A stretch of 48,041 bases of DNA. It comes from CAZXEJ01 sp964639895 (GTDB lineage: Bacteria > Desulfobacterota_D > UBA1144 > Nemesobacterales > JADFKM01). The first letter of the stretch is position 1, and every line of letters starts with the position of its first letter. Location: contig CAZXEJ010000015.1 in NCBI GenBank assembly GCA_964639895.1, positions 1-48,041 of the forward strand, read 5' to 3'. The position numbers and the translations under genes were made by a program. Positions 1-7,954 of the stretch are shown in pieces. The notes beneath the pieces were generated by a model. It did no database searches. It was not told the DNA's origin and saw only the letters and a list, made by a program, of their open reading frames with translations.

Positions 1-503
1 ACCTTACCACCACCGTGACCCGCTACGCCCAGGTGCGGGCCGTGGACAAGAGCGGCAACGCGAGCTCATGGACGGCGAGGGTGGCGGCGAGCACGGGGGA
101 CGTGGGCCGGGACGACATAGCCGACGGGGCAACGTATGTATTGGGGCAATATTCCAACAGCGCCTTCCTCGCCTTCAGCGGAGGGGCCGGCACATGGTAC
201 GAGCTGGCAAGCGTCACGGTGACGATCACTTCAACGACGAAGAGCATAAAGATCCGGGGCAGCGCGTTCTTCGAGGCCCCCGGAGCGGTGGGCACCCAGT
301 TCGGATTCCGGCTCAAGCGTGATGGTACCGTGATAAAGACCCTCTCTAACATGGTGAACAACGCCGAGGCGGCGATGATAAAGATAGAATCGGGCCTCAG
401 CGGGTCGCATACCTGGACACTCGAGGGAAACAACAGCGTCCAAGGCGGCGTGGATATAGGGGCGTCGAACAGAGAACTTTCGGTGGAGGAACTGACGAAA
501 TGA
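1..503 (+). CDS. Phage tail tip / host-specificity-like protein, C-terminal part
   Basis: The gene enters from the left edge; codons are in frame from position 3 to the stop at 501-503. The first visible residues (TRYAQVRAVDKSGNASSWT) are the last strand of a fibronectin type III repeat, as in phage tail tip or central fibre proteins. They are followed by about 130 residues rich in Thr, Ser, Gly and Ala with alternating beta-like segments, which would suit a receptor-binding or fibre domain. The next gene starts inside its stop codon (ATGA overlap), typical of a phage tail module. The exact family cannot be fixed because the N-terminus is missing. A non-phage FN3 surface protein is possible but less likely given the neighbours. 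Confidence 0.6.
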   Translation, partial: LTTTVTRYAQVRAVDKSGNASSWTARVAASTGDVGRDDIADGATYVLGQYSNSAFLAFSGGAGTWYELASVTVTITSTTKSIKIRGSAFFEAPGAVGTQFGFRLKRDGTVIKTLSNMVNNAEAAMIKIESGLSGSHTWTLEGNNSVQGGVDIGASNRELSVEELTK

Positions 504-721
504 TCCATTTCGTAGTGGTGGACGAACGGGGCGAGATCCAGGGCATATGCGCCACCAACAGCGAGGAGGCTTTCCTCGCCCACCGCGTGCCGCCGGGGTG
601 GCGCAAGGCGCGCATACGGCCCGAAGAGGCGCCCCTCTGGGAGGAGTTTGACCACGAGAGAAGGGAGTACGTACACCGCGTCGATGCAAGGGGGCGGAGG
701 GTGAGGAAGAGAGAGTTCTAA
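500..721 (+). CDS. Small hypothetical protein, phage tail module
   Basis: A 73-residue protein whose ATG overlaps the stop of the tail gene by four bases, implying translational coupling. It is rich in charged residues (Arg, Glu, Asp) with a short hydrophobic start (MIHFVVVDERGEI) and no membrane segment. No domain is recognised. Small acidic/basic ORFs directly after a tail fibre gene are common in prophages, sometimes acting as fibre-assembly helpers, but no function can be assigned here. Its stop overlaps the convergent stop of higA by two bases, leaving no spacer between the two. Confidence 0.55.
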   Translation: MIHFVVVDERGEIQGICATNSEEAFLAHRVPPGWRKARIRPEEAPLWEEFDHERREYVHRVDARGRRVRKREF

Positions 722-1026
722 GCAGCGTTATCGTTGGCCAGGTGCCGAGTATACAACACTTTCACGTTTGACACATCCATATCCCGGATCTGCCACAGGT
801 TGTAGGCTATTTGCATTCTGAGCCAATGCTCGGGGGTAGAGCCGAATGCCTTGGCCAAGCGCATAGCCATCTCGGGGCTGATACCTGCACGGCCGTTTAC
901 AACTTCAGATAGCGTCTTGCGCGTCACACCCAACGCCTTGGCCGCTTCCGTAATTGAAAGGCCGAGAGGCTCGAGGCATGCGTCCCTAATTAGCTCTCCT
1001 GGATGCGGCGGGTTGTACATACTCAT
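718..1026 (-). CDS. higA: HigA-family antitoxin (XRE-type HTH)
   Basis: A 102-residue protein. Its N-terminus has the HigA signature HPGELIRDACLEPLGLS, followed by a helix-turn-helix (ITEAAKALGVTRKTLSEVVNG, about residues 25-45) and the family ending PEMAMRLAKAFGSTPEHWLRMQ. HigA neutralises the HigB ribosome-dependent mRNA interferase and represses the operon through its HTH. The gene lies 17 bp downstream of higB on the same strand, the characteristic toxin-first order. A candidate operator lies in the promoter at 1355-1383. The C-terminal tail after about residue 75 is longer than in minimal HigA proteins. Assignment to the family is firm; activity is inferred. Confidence 0.9.
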   Translation of the reverse strand: MSMYNPPHPGELIRDACLEPLGLSITEAAKALGVTRKTLSEVVNGRAGISPEMAMRLAKAFGSTPEHWLRMQIAYNLWQIRDMDVSNVKVLYTRHLANDNAA

Positions 1027-1043
1027 TAGTGTTCACCTTTTCT

Positions 1044-1328
1044 TTAGTGATAATCTATAAGGTCCACGTCACAAGCGTCGACGCCTTCGAATTGGAAAAT
1101 AATTCGCCAATTTCCGCTTACTGTAACCGACCAAAAACCTTTCAAATTTCCCTTCAGTTGATGCAAATCGAAACCAGGCAAATTCATTTCCAGAGGGTGT
1201 TCAGCCATATCTAAAGCGAACAGTATGTTTCTTATACGTCTGATATGCTCAGGCTTGAGCTTTCTGGCGTCCCCACTCTTGTAAAACCTTTGCAGTCCCT
1301 TGTGACGGAAAGACTTTATCACCCACAA
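1044..1328 (-). CDS. higB: HigB-family toxin (RelE-like mRNA interferase)
   Basis: A 94-residue RelE/HigB-fold protein. The start MWVIKSFRHKGLQRFYKSG, the middle LHQLKGNLKGFWSVTVSGNW and the end RIIFQFEGVDACDVDLIDYH match the HigB pattern, in which a conserved G-x-W-x-[IL]-x-F segment forms the core strands. Known HigB toxins cleave mRNA on the ribosome. It is the first gene of the pair, directly behind a sigma-70-type promoter, and lies 17 bp before higA. In a prophage end it probably stabilises the element. No truncation is seen. Confidence 0.9.
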   Translation of the reverse strand: MWVIKSFRHKGLQRFYKSGDARKLKPEHIRRIRNILFALDMAEHPLEMNLPGFDLHQLKGNLKGFWSVTVSGNWRIIFQFEGVDACDVDLIDYH

Positions 1329-1354
1329 AAAGCCGTCCCGATGACTTATTGTCT

Positions 1355-1383
1355 AATGTAACCCGTTACGTTACAAGTGTCAA
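1355..1383 (-). promoter_or_regulatory. Sigma-70-type promoter of higBA
   Basis: On the minus strand TTGACA (1378-1383) is followed by 17 bases and TACATT (1355-1360), a perfect -35 with optimal spacing and a 4/6 -10. It points at higB, whose start is at 1328. Confidence 0.7.
1357..1375. promoter_or_regulatory. Probable HigA operator
   Basis: An inverted repeat, TGTAAC (1357-1362) and GTTACA (1370-1375), separated by seven bases, overlaps the -10 box and the spacer of the higBA promoter. This is where an autorepressing HigA dimer would bind. That HigA binds it is inferred. Confidence 0.55.
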
Positions 1384-1478
1384 GGAATTCAGCTGTTCTA
1401 GCTATCTTTATCTCATCGCTTATCTCTTCCATAACCTTTTGAGTTGGTATAGCATTGGGAAGAGAAGGTGTGCTCCTG

Positions 1479-2144
1479 ATGATTCATCTATCTCCTACGC
1501 GGCTTAACCTGTTCAAAGAATGCCCCAGATGCTTCTGGCTGGAGAACAATCAAAGCATCAAACGCCCCCAAATGGTTTTCCCGACGATTCTAAACGGTAT
1601 GGATTCAGCCGTGAAGGCTCACGTAGATAACTACAGGGGAAGCTTGCCCCCAGAGCTTCTGGGGAGAGTAAGCGGAGTGCTGCTGCACGATCGAAACACG
1701 ATCAGTAGATGGCGTAATTGGAAGACGGGCTTAGAGTATGTAGATGCAAATTTGGACGCTAAACTCATCGGAGCCCTGGACGACTGTCTAGTTGACTCCG
1801 ATTTCTACGTACCCATAGATTTTAAGACCAGAGGGTATCCGCCTAAGAAAGGAGACGCTGAGAAGTACTATCAGCTTCAGTTGGATGTATACGAATTGCT
1901 CTTGAACGAAAACGGCTATCCAACAAAGGGGATCGGCTATGTAGTCTACTATTATCCGTCAAATGTACAGGCGGGAGGAGTCGTTACTTTTGACATAGAG
2001 GTTCACAAAATGAAGACTAACAAGAGTAATGCGCGGACGACTTTCGAGGCGGCTGTGAATGTGCTTAAGGGACGACTCCCGCAGAGTGGAACAGAATGCA
2101 GTTTGTGTGCGTGGCACGATGATTTGAAGACACGAGGATTGTAA
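1479..2144 (+). CDS. Cas4/RecB-like PD-(D/E)XK nuclease
   Basis: The ATG at 1479 is preceded by AGGTG at good spacing and gives 221 residues starting MIHLSPTRLNLFKECPRCFW. The N-terminal S-x-T-R-L-x-x-F-x-x-C-P-x-x-F pattern is the opening of RecB/Cas4 nucleases. The catalytic core is GALDDCL, then IDFKTRG (D-x-K) and the QLQLDVYELLL helix, equivalent to the Q-x-x-x-Y motif. Two cysteine pairs, CPRC near the N-terminus and CSLC near the C-terminus, are placed like the Fe-S cluster ligands of Cas4/AddB-type enzymes. No cas1, cas2 or helicase accompanies it. Its AT-richer codon use differs from the flagellar genes, which fits element cargo. Substrate and role (recombination, anti-host or anti-phage) are unknown. 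Confidence 0.7.
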   Translation: MIHLSPTRLNLFKECPRCFWLENNQSIKRPQMVFPTILNGMDSAVKAHVDNYRGSLPPELLGRVSGVLLHDRNTISRWRNWKTGLEYVDANLDAKLIGALDDCLVDSDFYVPIDFKTRGYPPKKGDAEKYYQLQLDVYELLLNENGYPTKGIGYVVYYYPSNVQAGGVVTFDIEVHKMKTNKSNARTTFEAAVNVLKGRLPQSGTECSLCAWHDDLKTRGL

Positions 2145-2192
2145 GTAAGAGGCACAGTGTACACACTAACCGGGCCGTCAATGAATCGGGTT

Positions 2193-2214
2193 CTTTTGCT
2201 ATACTTTTGCTATA
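2193..2214 (+). repeat. Tandem 11-bp direct repeat near the element end
   Basis: CTTTTGCTATA occurs twice head to tail (2193-2203 and 2204-2214), about 120 bp inside the tRNA scar. Short direct repeats next to an att site often serve as integrase arm or excisionase sites; that role is inferred. Confidence 0.5.
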
Positions 2215-2335
2215 CCAAATCCCATCCAATGGTGTTGAACTCTACACGAGAGCCTGTTAAAAACTAGACTTAACCTCCGGTATCCCCTCACATTTTGTTC
2301 AGCTATATTACACCACAACAACAACGCTTTTGGCA

Positions 2336-2380
2336 TTCGCACGGCGGAGGTCGCGGGTTCAAATCCCGTCATCTCCACCA
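2336..2380 (+). other. 3' tRNA-Ala(CGC) fragment, probable attR
   Basis: This is the 3' half of a tRNA: anticodon loop TTCGCAC with CGC at 2338-2340, anticodon-stem strand GGCGG, variable loop AGGTC, T-arm GCGGG-TTCAAAT-CCCGT, acceptor strand CATCTCC, discriminator A and CCA at 2378-2380. U70 in the acceptor strand would allow the G3:U70 pair of tRNA-Ala. The 5' half is absent: the bases before 2336 neither pair with GGCGG nor contain a D-arm or a matching acceptor strand. Homology begins exactly in the anticodon loop, a common crossover site for tyrosine integrases, so it is read as the duplicated att core. Confidence 0.7.
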
Positions 2381-3660
2381 CGATTTCCCCAACGTCACCC
2401 TCCTGATTACTCTCCCGCCATCCGCTTCCGGCACCGAAGGACATCCAACTGTTTCCCTGGCTACGGCCTGCTGTCTTCATGGCCTACAGGCAAGAACCGC
2501 CAACGCGGGGGCCTCTCCATCGATCCTCCCCATGGAACCATCCCATCGCCCGCTCCTGTAGCGAACTACCTGGCGCCGCAACACACGCCCGCGCCAGCCC
2601 TGCCAAGTGGGTTGCGGCGCCACAAAAAGCTCCTCCTTGCGCAGGCGTAGGCCCTGCCTTTCTCGAAGGAGAGAACCTCCGGCGATCCTCACACCCCCTC
2701 GGCCCGCCAGCTCTCGCCACGGCGGATAGCCCGAGTCCCGTCCCCACCGTGCACGGCACCGTGGCGGCTCGAGGTCGTAGAGGCTGAGACCGTCTATCTC
2801 GGCCTTGCGGCAGGCCGTAGCGAAGATCGGCGTAGGATCAGACGGGAAACTCTCATAGATTGAGCCGTCCCATGGTGAAGGTCTCTCTTCCCCGGCCTCG
2901 GAAGAAAAGATTCGTTTCCTAGCAGATATAAACTCCGCATTCCATGTGCAGAACATGTAAGTAGGAATCGCGCGGCCTCCCTCGTCCCGCCGATCGTGGT
3001 GTAGGCGGCGGGGGTGACGACGCAGCAACCGACCTCCATCCATTTCCGTTTGTGCCGTGGAGGAGGATCTCGGTTCGGGGCTGAGCGTATGTAAGTCCCA
3101 TCGCCTACCCCTGCTTTATTTATACGTATCTATACGAACTAGCGGCAACGCCGCAGCAGACCTAGTGCCGATGGGTAAGGAACCGGACTCACCGCCATAA
3201 TAATTGAAGTCACGCTTGAGCCCGAAAACTCTAAGCCGCGCCATCTTCCCCCAAGGCCGGCTACATAATCTTCGCCGCACAAGCCCTACACCCTCGAGCC
3301 GAACGACTCATTCAGCACGAGCCCCTTCATCCCCGCCAACATACCACACGTCGCCGGGGGGGGGAGGAAACCGCGTACGCGGCATCCCATACATCCCATC
3401 GGCAGGCCGTAGGGGGAGGCGGCGGCGAAACCGCATTGCTCCCCATGCTCGGCCTCCCCGCTTTCCGGATCAAGCTCTGTAACCGCCTGAAATGTTTACT
3501 TATCGGCCGTCCATGCCGGGTATCGGAGGCCTTCCGCCGCTCAGGCGGGCGCCCCATGTGTCCCTACCGGTCGAGGGGGTCGAAGCCAGTCTCCGCCGAC
3601 GACGCCACCAATCTTACCGACGACAACAGAGTGGAACTCACGCGCCTTCTTCAGGACCGC
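2381..3660. other. Gene-poor stretch between element scar and permease
   Basis: No recognisable gene is seen over 1.28 kb. The sequence is GC-rich with short open frames on both strands and no clear ribosome-binding sites. A 13-bp direct repeat, CGGCAGGCCGTAG, occurs at 2808-2820 and 3400-3412, and a perfect palindrome CCGCGTACGCGG lies at 3371-3382. The region may hold decayed genes next to an insertion hot spot. Confidence 0.5.
2477..3043 (-). pseudogene. Possible degraded gene, unrecognised
   Basis: An open frame on the minus strand whose middle part, roughly 2700-2960, reads like protein (for example FCTWNAEFISARKRIFSSE and RKAEIDGLSLYDLEPP) and uses mixed codons. Its first 30 and last 60 residues are Arg/Gly-rich and look like chance translation. 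There is no ribosome-binding site and no recognised family. It may be a remnant of a displaced gene or a chance frame in GC-rich DNA. Confidence 0.2.
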
Positions 3661-4770
3661 TCACGGGCACGTAACCGGACGGGTCAAAAGCGACCTGCCG
3701 GCGAAGTGCAGCGAGAAATACAACCCTATCGATACGACGAACGCCCCATATCCCACAGCCAGAAACCTCGCCGTGAACCGGCGTCTCTCCCCGGCGCTGC
3801 AGCGGGCGGCGTAAACCTTGTATGCGATAAGATTCGCAAGCGAGCCGAACAAGCTGCCGAACCCACCCGTGTTCGCCCCCCAAAGGAGCGCCTTCCAGTT
3901 ATGGGTGAACTTTGCAACCAGGAGTGTGGCGGGAACGTTGCTCATGATTTGACTCGCCAACGCAGTAAGCAAGAATATGTGTCCCGAATGAGCTATTTCG
4001 GACGCAAACAACACCTTCAGGTTCCCCGCAAGACCGAAGAAGAAAAAGAACGTCAACAGTAGTGCGTAGTCCACACGAAGGGCCCGCCGGTCGAAGAGCG
4101 AGGCAAAAACGATGACCAGCCCACCCGCCGGCAGAGGAAGCACCCCGAGAGCGGTCAAGAGGACGACCAAAAATAGGAGTGCGTAGGCACAGGCCCTTTT
4201 GCCGTCCACAGGCACCTCCACCGGCTCCTGCGACCCGTTCCTCGTCTTGACCATGAACGAGAAAACAACGATCATCACGAAAAGAACCACGGAAAAGGGC
4301 GATATCGCCCAAATAAATGCAGCCGTACCGACCCCATAGAACCAATATATGAAGAGATTCTGCGGGTTGCCGAACGGTGTCAGAGCGGAACCCGCATTGG
4401 CGGCCAGTGCCTCGAGAATGACCAGAAGGTCCTTGCGATCGACGTCGAGGGCCAAGGTGAGCGGGACCATCACGAGCAAGGCGATATCATTTGTAACCAG
4501 CATCGACAACAGGTAGGTCGTCAGGACGAGCTTCGCCGGTATCGCCCCTCCGCGCTCGATGGTTCGCGCGACCCTCGATAGGACTCCGCTGAGTTGGAGG
4601 CCTTTGACGGCGACAAACAGTACCAGCAGGATAAAGAGAACCTTGAGTTCCCGGCGCGAATAGAGTGGAATCGCACCGCCATAGGCCGACGTCAAGGCCA
4701 AGCCCATAAGGGACACCACGAGAAGCCATTCCTTGAGGACGAAATCAACGAATCTGCGATGGGCCTTCAA
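3661..4770 (-). CDS. SLC13/ArsB-type anion permease (YbiR-like)
   Basis: A 369-residue integral membrane protein with about ten hydrophobic segments. Two internal-repeat motifs, typical of the ion transporter superfamily, are visible: NAGSALTPFGNPQNLF near the middle of the first half and NTGGFGSLFGSLANLIAY in the second. TYLLSMLVTNDIALLVMVP before the first repeat is also typical of the ArsB/citrate-transporter group. The length matches small YbiR-like permeases rather than ArsB (about 430). Family knowledge suggests transport of an anion or metabolite; the substrate is unknown. It stands alone, pointing left, between the prophage scar and the flagellar genes, with no link to motility. Confidence 0.75.
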   Translation of the reverse strand: MKAHRRFVDFVLKEWLLVVSLMGLALTSAYGGAIPLYSRRELKVLFILLVLFVAVKGLQLSGVLSRVARTIERGGAIPAKLVLTTYLLSMLVTNDIALLVMVPLTLALDVDRKDLLVILEALAANAGSALTPFGNPQNLFIYWFYGVGTAAFIWAISPFSVVLFVMIVVFSFMVKTRNGSQEPVEVPVDGKRACAYALLFLVVLLTALGVLPLPAGGLVIVFASLFDRRALRVDYALLLTFFFFFGLAGNLKVLFASEIAHSGHIFLLTALASQIMSNVPATLLVAKFTHNWKALLWGANTGGFGSLFGSLANLIAYKVYAARCSAGERRRFTARFLAVGYGAFVVSIGLYFSLHFAGRSLLTRPVTCP

Positions 4771-5283
4771 CTAGCTTCTCCGGGCAAGCGGATTTTAGAG
4801 ATGAATAATAACATCGAACATCCACCCCGCGCGCAGGAGGCGGGACGGCTCAACGACAACAAGCATGCCGCTCCCTCCCCAGGGGGTCGCCTCCCTCACC
4901 CCCCAAGGCCCGCCCAGACGTCCCCCCCCACCATGAGTGCGGATGCGATCCGCCCACACCCACAATGTGGAGGGGCCCGAACCCCACGCCGCAACAATGC
5001 CCTCCCACATACCACCATTATCGGGGCGAGCATACACGGACGCCCAACCAACCCCATCGCCCCCCCGACAACACTGGGGACCGGAGAATGCGCGGCCACC
5101 ACCCTCGTGTGCCCTTGCACACACCACATCACGCACCCCTCGCAGGGCGGGCCACCCCTACGGCGGAGGCCGACCGAGGCTGCCGTCCGCCAGCCGAGGG
5201 GGGCCGCCGCCTCCGCCGCCGGGGGCAGCCAAGGAAGGGCTTATACACGCCGACCCCTTCGGGGGCTTGAGAGCCCGGGCCGA
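4771..5283. other. Non-coding gap between permease and flgL
   Basis: About 510 bp of GC-rich DNA with long C-runs and no supportable gene on either strand. Just past the flgL stop there are two small hairpins (CCCC-TTC-GGGG near 5255-5265 and GGGCT-TGAG-AGCCC at 5263-5276) that could help end the leftward flg transcript, but neither has a U-tract. Confidence 0.5.
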
Positions 5284-6312
5284 CTATCTCAAGAAATCGA
5301 ACAGCGAGGTGGGAAGGATGCGGCTTGCAAGCTGCCTCAGCGCCTCGAGCGTCTGCTGTGCCTGCGTGAGCTCGGTTACAACCTCGACGTAGTCTGCGTC
5401 CTCGAGCGAGGAGAGCATCGTCTCCATATCGGCCCCGTGGTCGGCGAGCCTCGTCCTGCGGGTCTCGAGCTCACCCATCCTCGCACCCACGTCCGCGCGC
5501 ACGTCACCCACGGCGTCGAGCGCCCGATCGATGGGTCTCAGCAGCGCGCGCGCCTTGAGCACGTCGTTTCCCTCCAGGGCCGTCTCCAACTGGCCCAGCA
5601 TGTCGATGAAGTTAGAGAACGTGGACGATCGCACAAGGGTGTCGTCGCTGTCGTCGGCGGGTGTGGAGTTGTTGTCGTATACCTCGACCTCGATGGCGCC
5701 TCCGACGTCGCGGTAGGTCACGTAGTGGGTGTCGTCCATGGTTACGGTCTCGTCGGAAGACAGCGTATAGGAGAAGGCCTGGTCGCCGGGGACGTTGAGC
5801 GGCACAAGCGACTCGTTGGAATCGGTGACGACGTTTATGAGCCCTGCGTCCCCTCGGTAGGCGTAGGTGGCCGGATCGAACGGAATCGTGTCACGCTTGA
5901 ATCCCGCGAACACGTATACGCCCCTCAGCTTGGAGTTGGCCAGACGCAGCAGCTCACGCTTGAGCGAGCCCACCTCGCGCGCTATCGAGCGGCGCGAGTC
6001 GGCGCTCTGCGAGCCGTTCACCCCTGCCAGGGCCAGGTCCTTTGCTCTCTGCAGCGTCTCCGTGACCGAGGAGAGGACGGTGTCGGTGAACCCCAGGTGC
6101 GATAGCGCCTCGTCGATGTTTCTCTTGTACTGTTCGGTGTTGGCCATGCTAAGCTTGACCTCGGCCGCTCGCACCGTGCCCGTCACGTCGTCCGAGGGCT
6201 TGAGAATCCTCTTTCCCGACGAGAGCTCGGCCGTACGGGTCGCAATGCGCTCGAGGCTCTCGCCCATGTACCGCCGCAGGCTGTCCAGCACCATGATGGA
6301 ACTCACTCGCAT
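5284..6312 (-). CDS. flgL: Hook-filament junction protein FlgL (HAP3)
   Basis: A 342-residue flagellin-fold protein that joins the hook-side junction protein FlgK to the filament. The N-terminal helix carries the FlgL/flagellin pattern (LERIATRTAELSSGKRILKPSDD), and the C-terminal helix (YVEVVTELTQAQQTLEALRQ) mirrors it; these two segments form the D0/D1 core after export. The middle is a variable, acidic, Thr-rich domain. The length is within the family range. It is the last gene of the leftward flgF-to-flgL run, 15 bp after flgK. Export with FlgN as chaperone is expected from family knowledge, and flgN sits upstream in the same run. Confidence 0.93.
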   Translation of the reverse strand: MRVSSIMVLDSLRRYMGESLERIATRTAELSSGKRILKPSDDVTGTVRAAEVKLSMANTEQYKRNIDEALSHLGFTDTVLSSVTETLQRAKDLALAGVNGSQSADSRRSIAREVGSLKRELLRLANSKLRGVYVFAGFKRDTIPFDPATYAYRGDAGLINVVTDSNESLVPLNVPGDQAFSYTLSSDETVTMDDTHYVTYRDVGGAIEVEVYDNNSTPADDSDDTLVRSSTFSNFIDMLGQLETALEGNDVLKARALLRPIDRALDAVGDVRADVGARMGELETRRTRLADHGADMETMLSSLEDADYVEVVTELTQAQQTLEALRQLASRILPTSLFDFLR

Positions 6313-6327
6313 CTCAACCCGTCCCCC

Positions 6328-7944
6328 CTACATGGAGAGCAGCGTCTGCATCAGCTCGTCCGTAATCCTTATCACGCGGGCACCTGCTTCGAACGCCCGT
6401 TGGAACCTTATCAGGTTGAGCGCCTCTTCGTCGAGCGAGACGCCCGATACGCTCTGGCGGCGGCTCTCGATCTCCTCGAGCAGCTTGGTCTCGAACCTCG
6501 TGCTGTCCACAGCCCTGGCACTAACGGCCCCGACGTCGCCCACGATGGACTGGTAGAACGACGAAAACGTCTCCCCTCCCAGCGAATCCACCCCTTCGGC
6601 GGCCAGACGCACCAGTTCGAGGGCGTTCGTGTTGTCCGCAGGCAGACCCGAGGCGTCGGAGGCCGCGGCTATCTTTTCAGGGTCATCCACCTCTAGGTCG
6701 AAGCCGCTTATGGCCGAGGCGATTGGACTCACCTCGAACCTGTCGCCGGCTCCGGGCGAGCCTGTGATCACCACCTGTAGGCCGCCGAAGGAGATCGCGG
6801 CCCCCGGCACATAGGTGCCGCTTGCGACCAACGAGCCGTCATCGAGGTCGGTAACGAAGTAGTCCGTGGCGTCGAACGTGATCTCGTACTCATGGAGGAC
6901 GAACGAAGAGGGGTCGGCCACGGAGGCCGAGATGTCGCCCCCCGGCGAGAAGTCGCGTGTGGCCACCTCGAGCGGCTTGAAGAACCCCCTGCCGGTGACG
7001 CCGTCGAGGCCGTAGCCGGCGCTGTGGGTGGCGTTCACCTGGACGGTCAGGGCCGCAATAAGCGTCCTCAGCGCCCGCAACGGCCCTTGGGTGACGAACT
7101 CGCGTGCCTGCAGCAAGCCGCCTATCCGGCCTCCCTCCACCGGCAGAGGGGTGCTCACGGGCTCCATGTAGAGGTCCACAGAGCCGTCCGCTCCGCGACG
7201 GGCCTCAACGGTGCGGGCACGGTTCTTCGATACCAAGTTCCTTCCCCCCACGTCGACGGTCACCGAGCCGTCCTGCTCCTCACGCACCGTTACGTCGATG
7301 AGGCCCGCCAGCTCACCTAGCACGCGGCGACGCTCGTCCCTGAGGTCCAAGGCCTTGGTCGTCGTCGAGCCGGCTTCCACGGTCGATATCTTTTCGTTGA
7401 GGCGGGCAAGGCGGGCCGCCAGGGAGTTTATCTTCGCGGCCGTGCCTTCGATCTCGTCCCCGATGTTGCCCACCACCTCCGTCATCCTCGACTCCATGCT
7501 CTTGGCCGTGGCGACCAAGGTGCGGGCCTTCCCCAGAACGGCCTCCCTGGCGGCCGTGCCGTCGGGGTCGGAGGCCAGTTCGCTCAGCGCATTGAAGAAA
7601 CCGGCGATCGACGAGGCCAACCCGTTGCGGTCGGTCTCGTTCACGATGCGCTCCACCTGGGCGAGCACGTCCTCCATCGAGCGCGAGGCGCCCAGGTTAC
7701 GGTTCTGGGCGAGGAGCTGCGCCTCGAGGAACGAGTCGTAGGCCCTGCGCACCGAGGCCACGGTGACGCCCGAGCCCACCTGCCCGCCGCCCAGCGGGCG
7801 AGGGGTGGATACCTCAAGGACCACATCCTTGCGGCTGTAGCCGGGGGTGTTGACGTTGGCTATGTTGTTGCCCGTCACGGCCAGTCCGGCGCGGCTTGCA
7901 AACAGCGCCGACCTCCCGATCATGAGCAGATCTACGAGTCCCAT
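6328..7944 (-). CDS. flgK: Hook-associated protein FlgK (HAP1)
   Basis: A 538-residue first junction protein between hook and filament. The start at 7944 gives MGLVDLLMIGRSALFASRAG, followed by the rod/hook-family motif TGNNIANVNTPGYSRKDVV; an upstream in-frame start would add 28 Arg/Pro-rich residues with no homology. The C-terminus (SLDEEALNLIRFQRAFEAGARV and the final helix) is the conserved FlgK D0 region. It lies 10 bp downstream of flgN. The middle region, about residues 330-420, is the variable exposed domain. Confidence 0.95.
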   Translation of the reverse strand: MGLVDLLMIGRSALFASRAGLAVTGNNIANVNTPGYSRKDVVLEVSTPRPLGGGQVGSGVTVASVRRAYDSFLEAQLLAQNRNLGASRSMEDVLAQVERIVNETDRNGLASSIAGFFNALSELASDPDGTAAREAVLGKARTLVATAKSMESRMTEVVGNIGDEIEGTAAKINSLAARLARLNEKISTVEAGSTTTKALDLRDERRRVLGELAGLIDVTVREEQDGSVTVDVGGRNLVSKNRARTVEARRGADGSVDLYMEPVSTPLPVEGGRIGGLLQAREFVTQGPLRALRTLIAALTVQVNATHSAGYGLDGVTGRGFFKPLEVATRDFSPGGDISASVADPSSFVLHEYEITFDATDYFVTDLDDGSLVASGTYVPGAAISFGGLQVVITGSPGAGDRFEVSPIASAISGFDLEVDDPEKIAAASDASGLPADNTNALELVRLAAEGVDSLGGETFSSFYQSIVGDVGAVSARAVDSTRFETKLLEEIESRRQSVSGVSLDEEALNLIRFQRAFEAGARVIRITDELMQTLLSM

Positions 7945-7954
7945 CCTATCCCCT

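Larger units (their letters stand above)
1..2380. mobile_element. Right end of an integrated prophage-like element
   Basis: Inferred from contents. It holds the end of a phage tail gene with a coupled small ORF, a HigBA toxin-antitoxin pair, a Cas4-like nuclease with lower GC than the flagellar genes, and a 3' tRNA fragment at 2336-2380 that ends the segment. The tRNA fragment is on the plus strand, so the intact tRNA and probably the integrase should lie to the left, outside the window. Beyond 2380 no phage-like gene is seen. Confidence 0.65.

Noticed and set aside
2199..2480. Open frame antisense to the tRNA fragment (contains MTGFEPATSAVR)
   Set aside because: This peptide is the well-known false translation of the antisense strand of tRNA 3' ends.
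4937..5392. Pro/Arg-rich open frames in the gap before flgL
   Set aside because: Composition-driven frames in C-rich DNA; no start signals and no domain.
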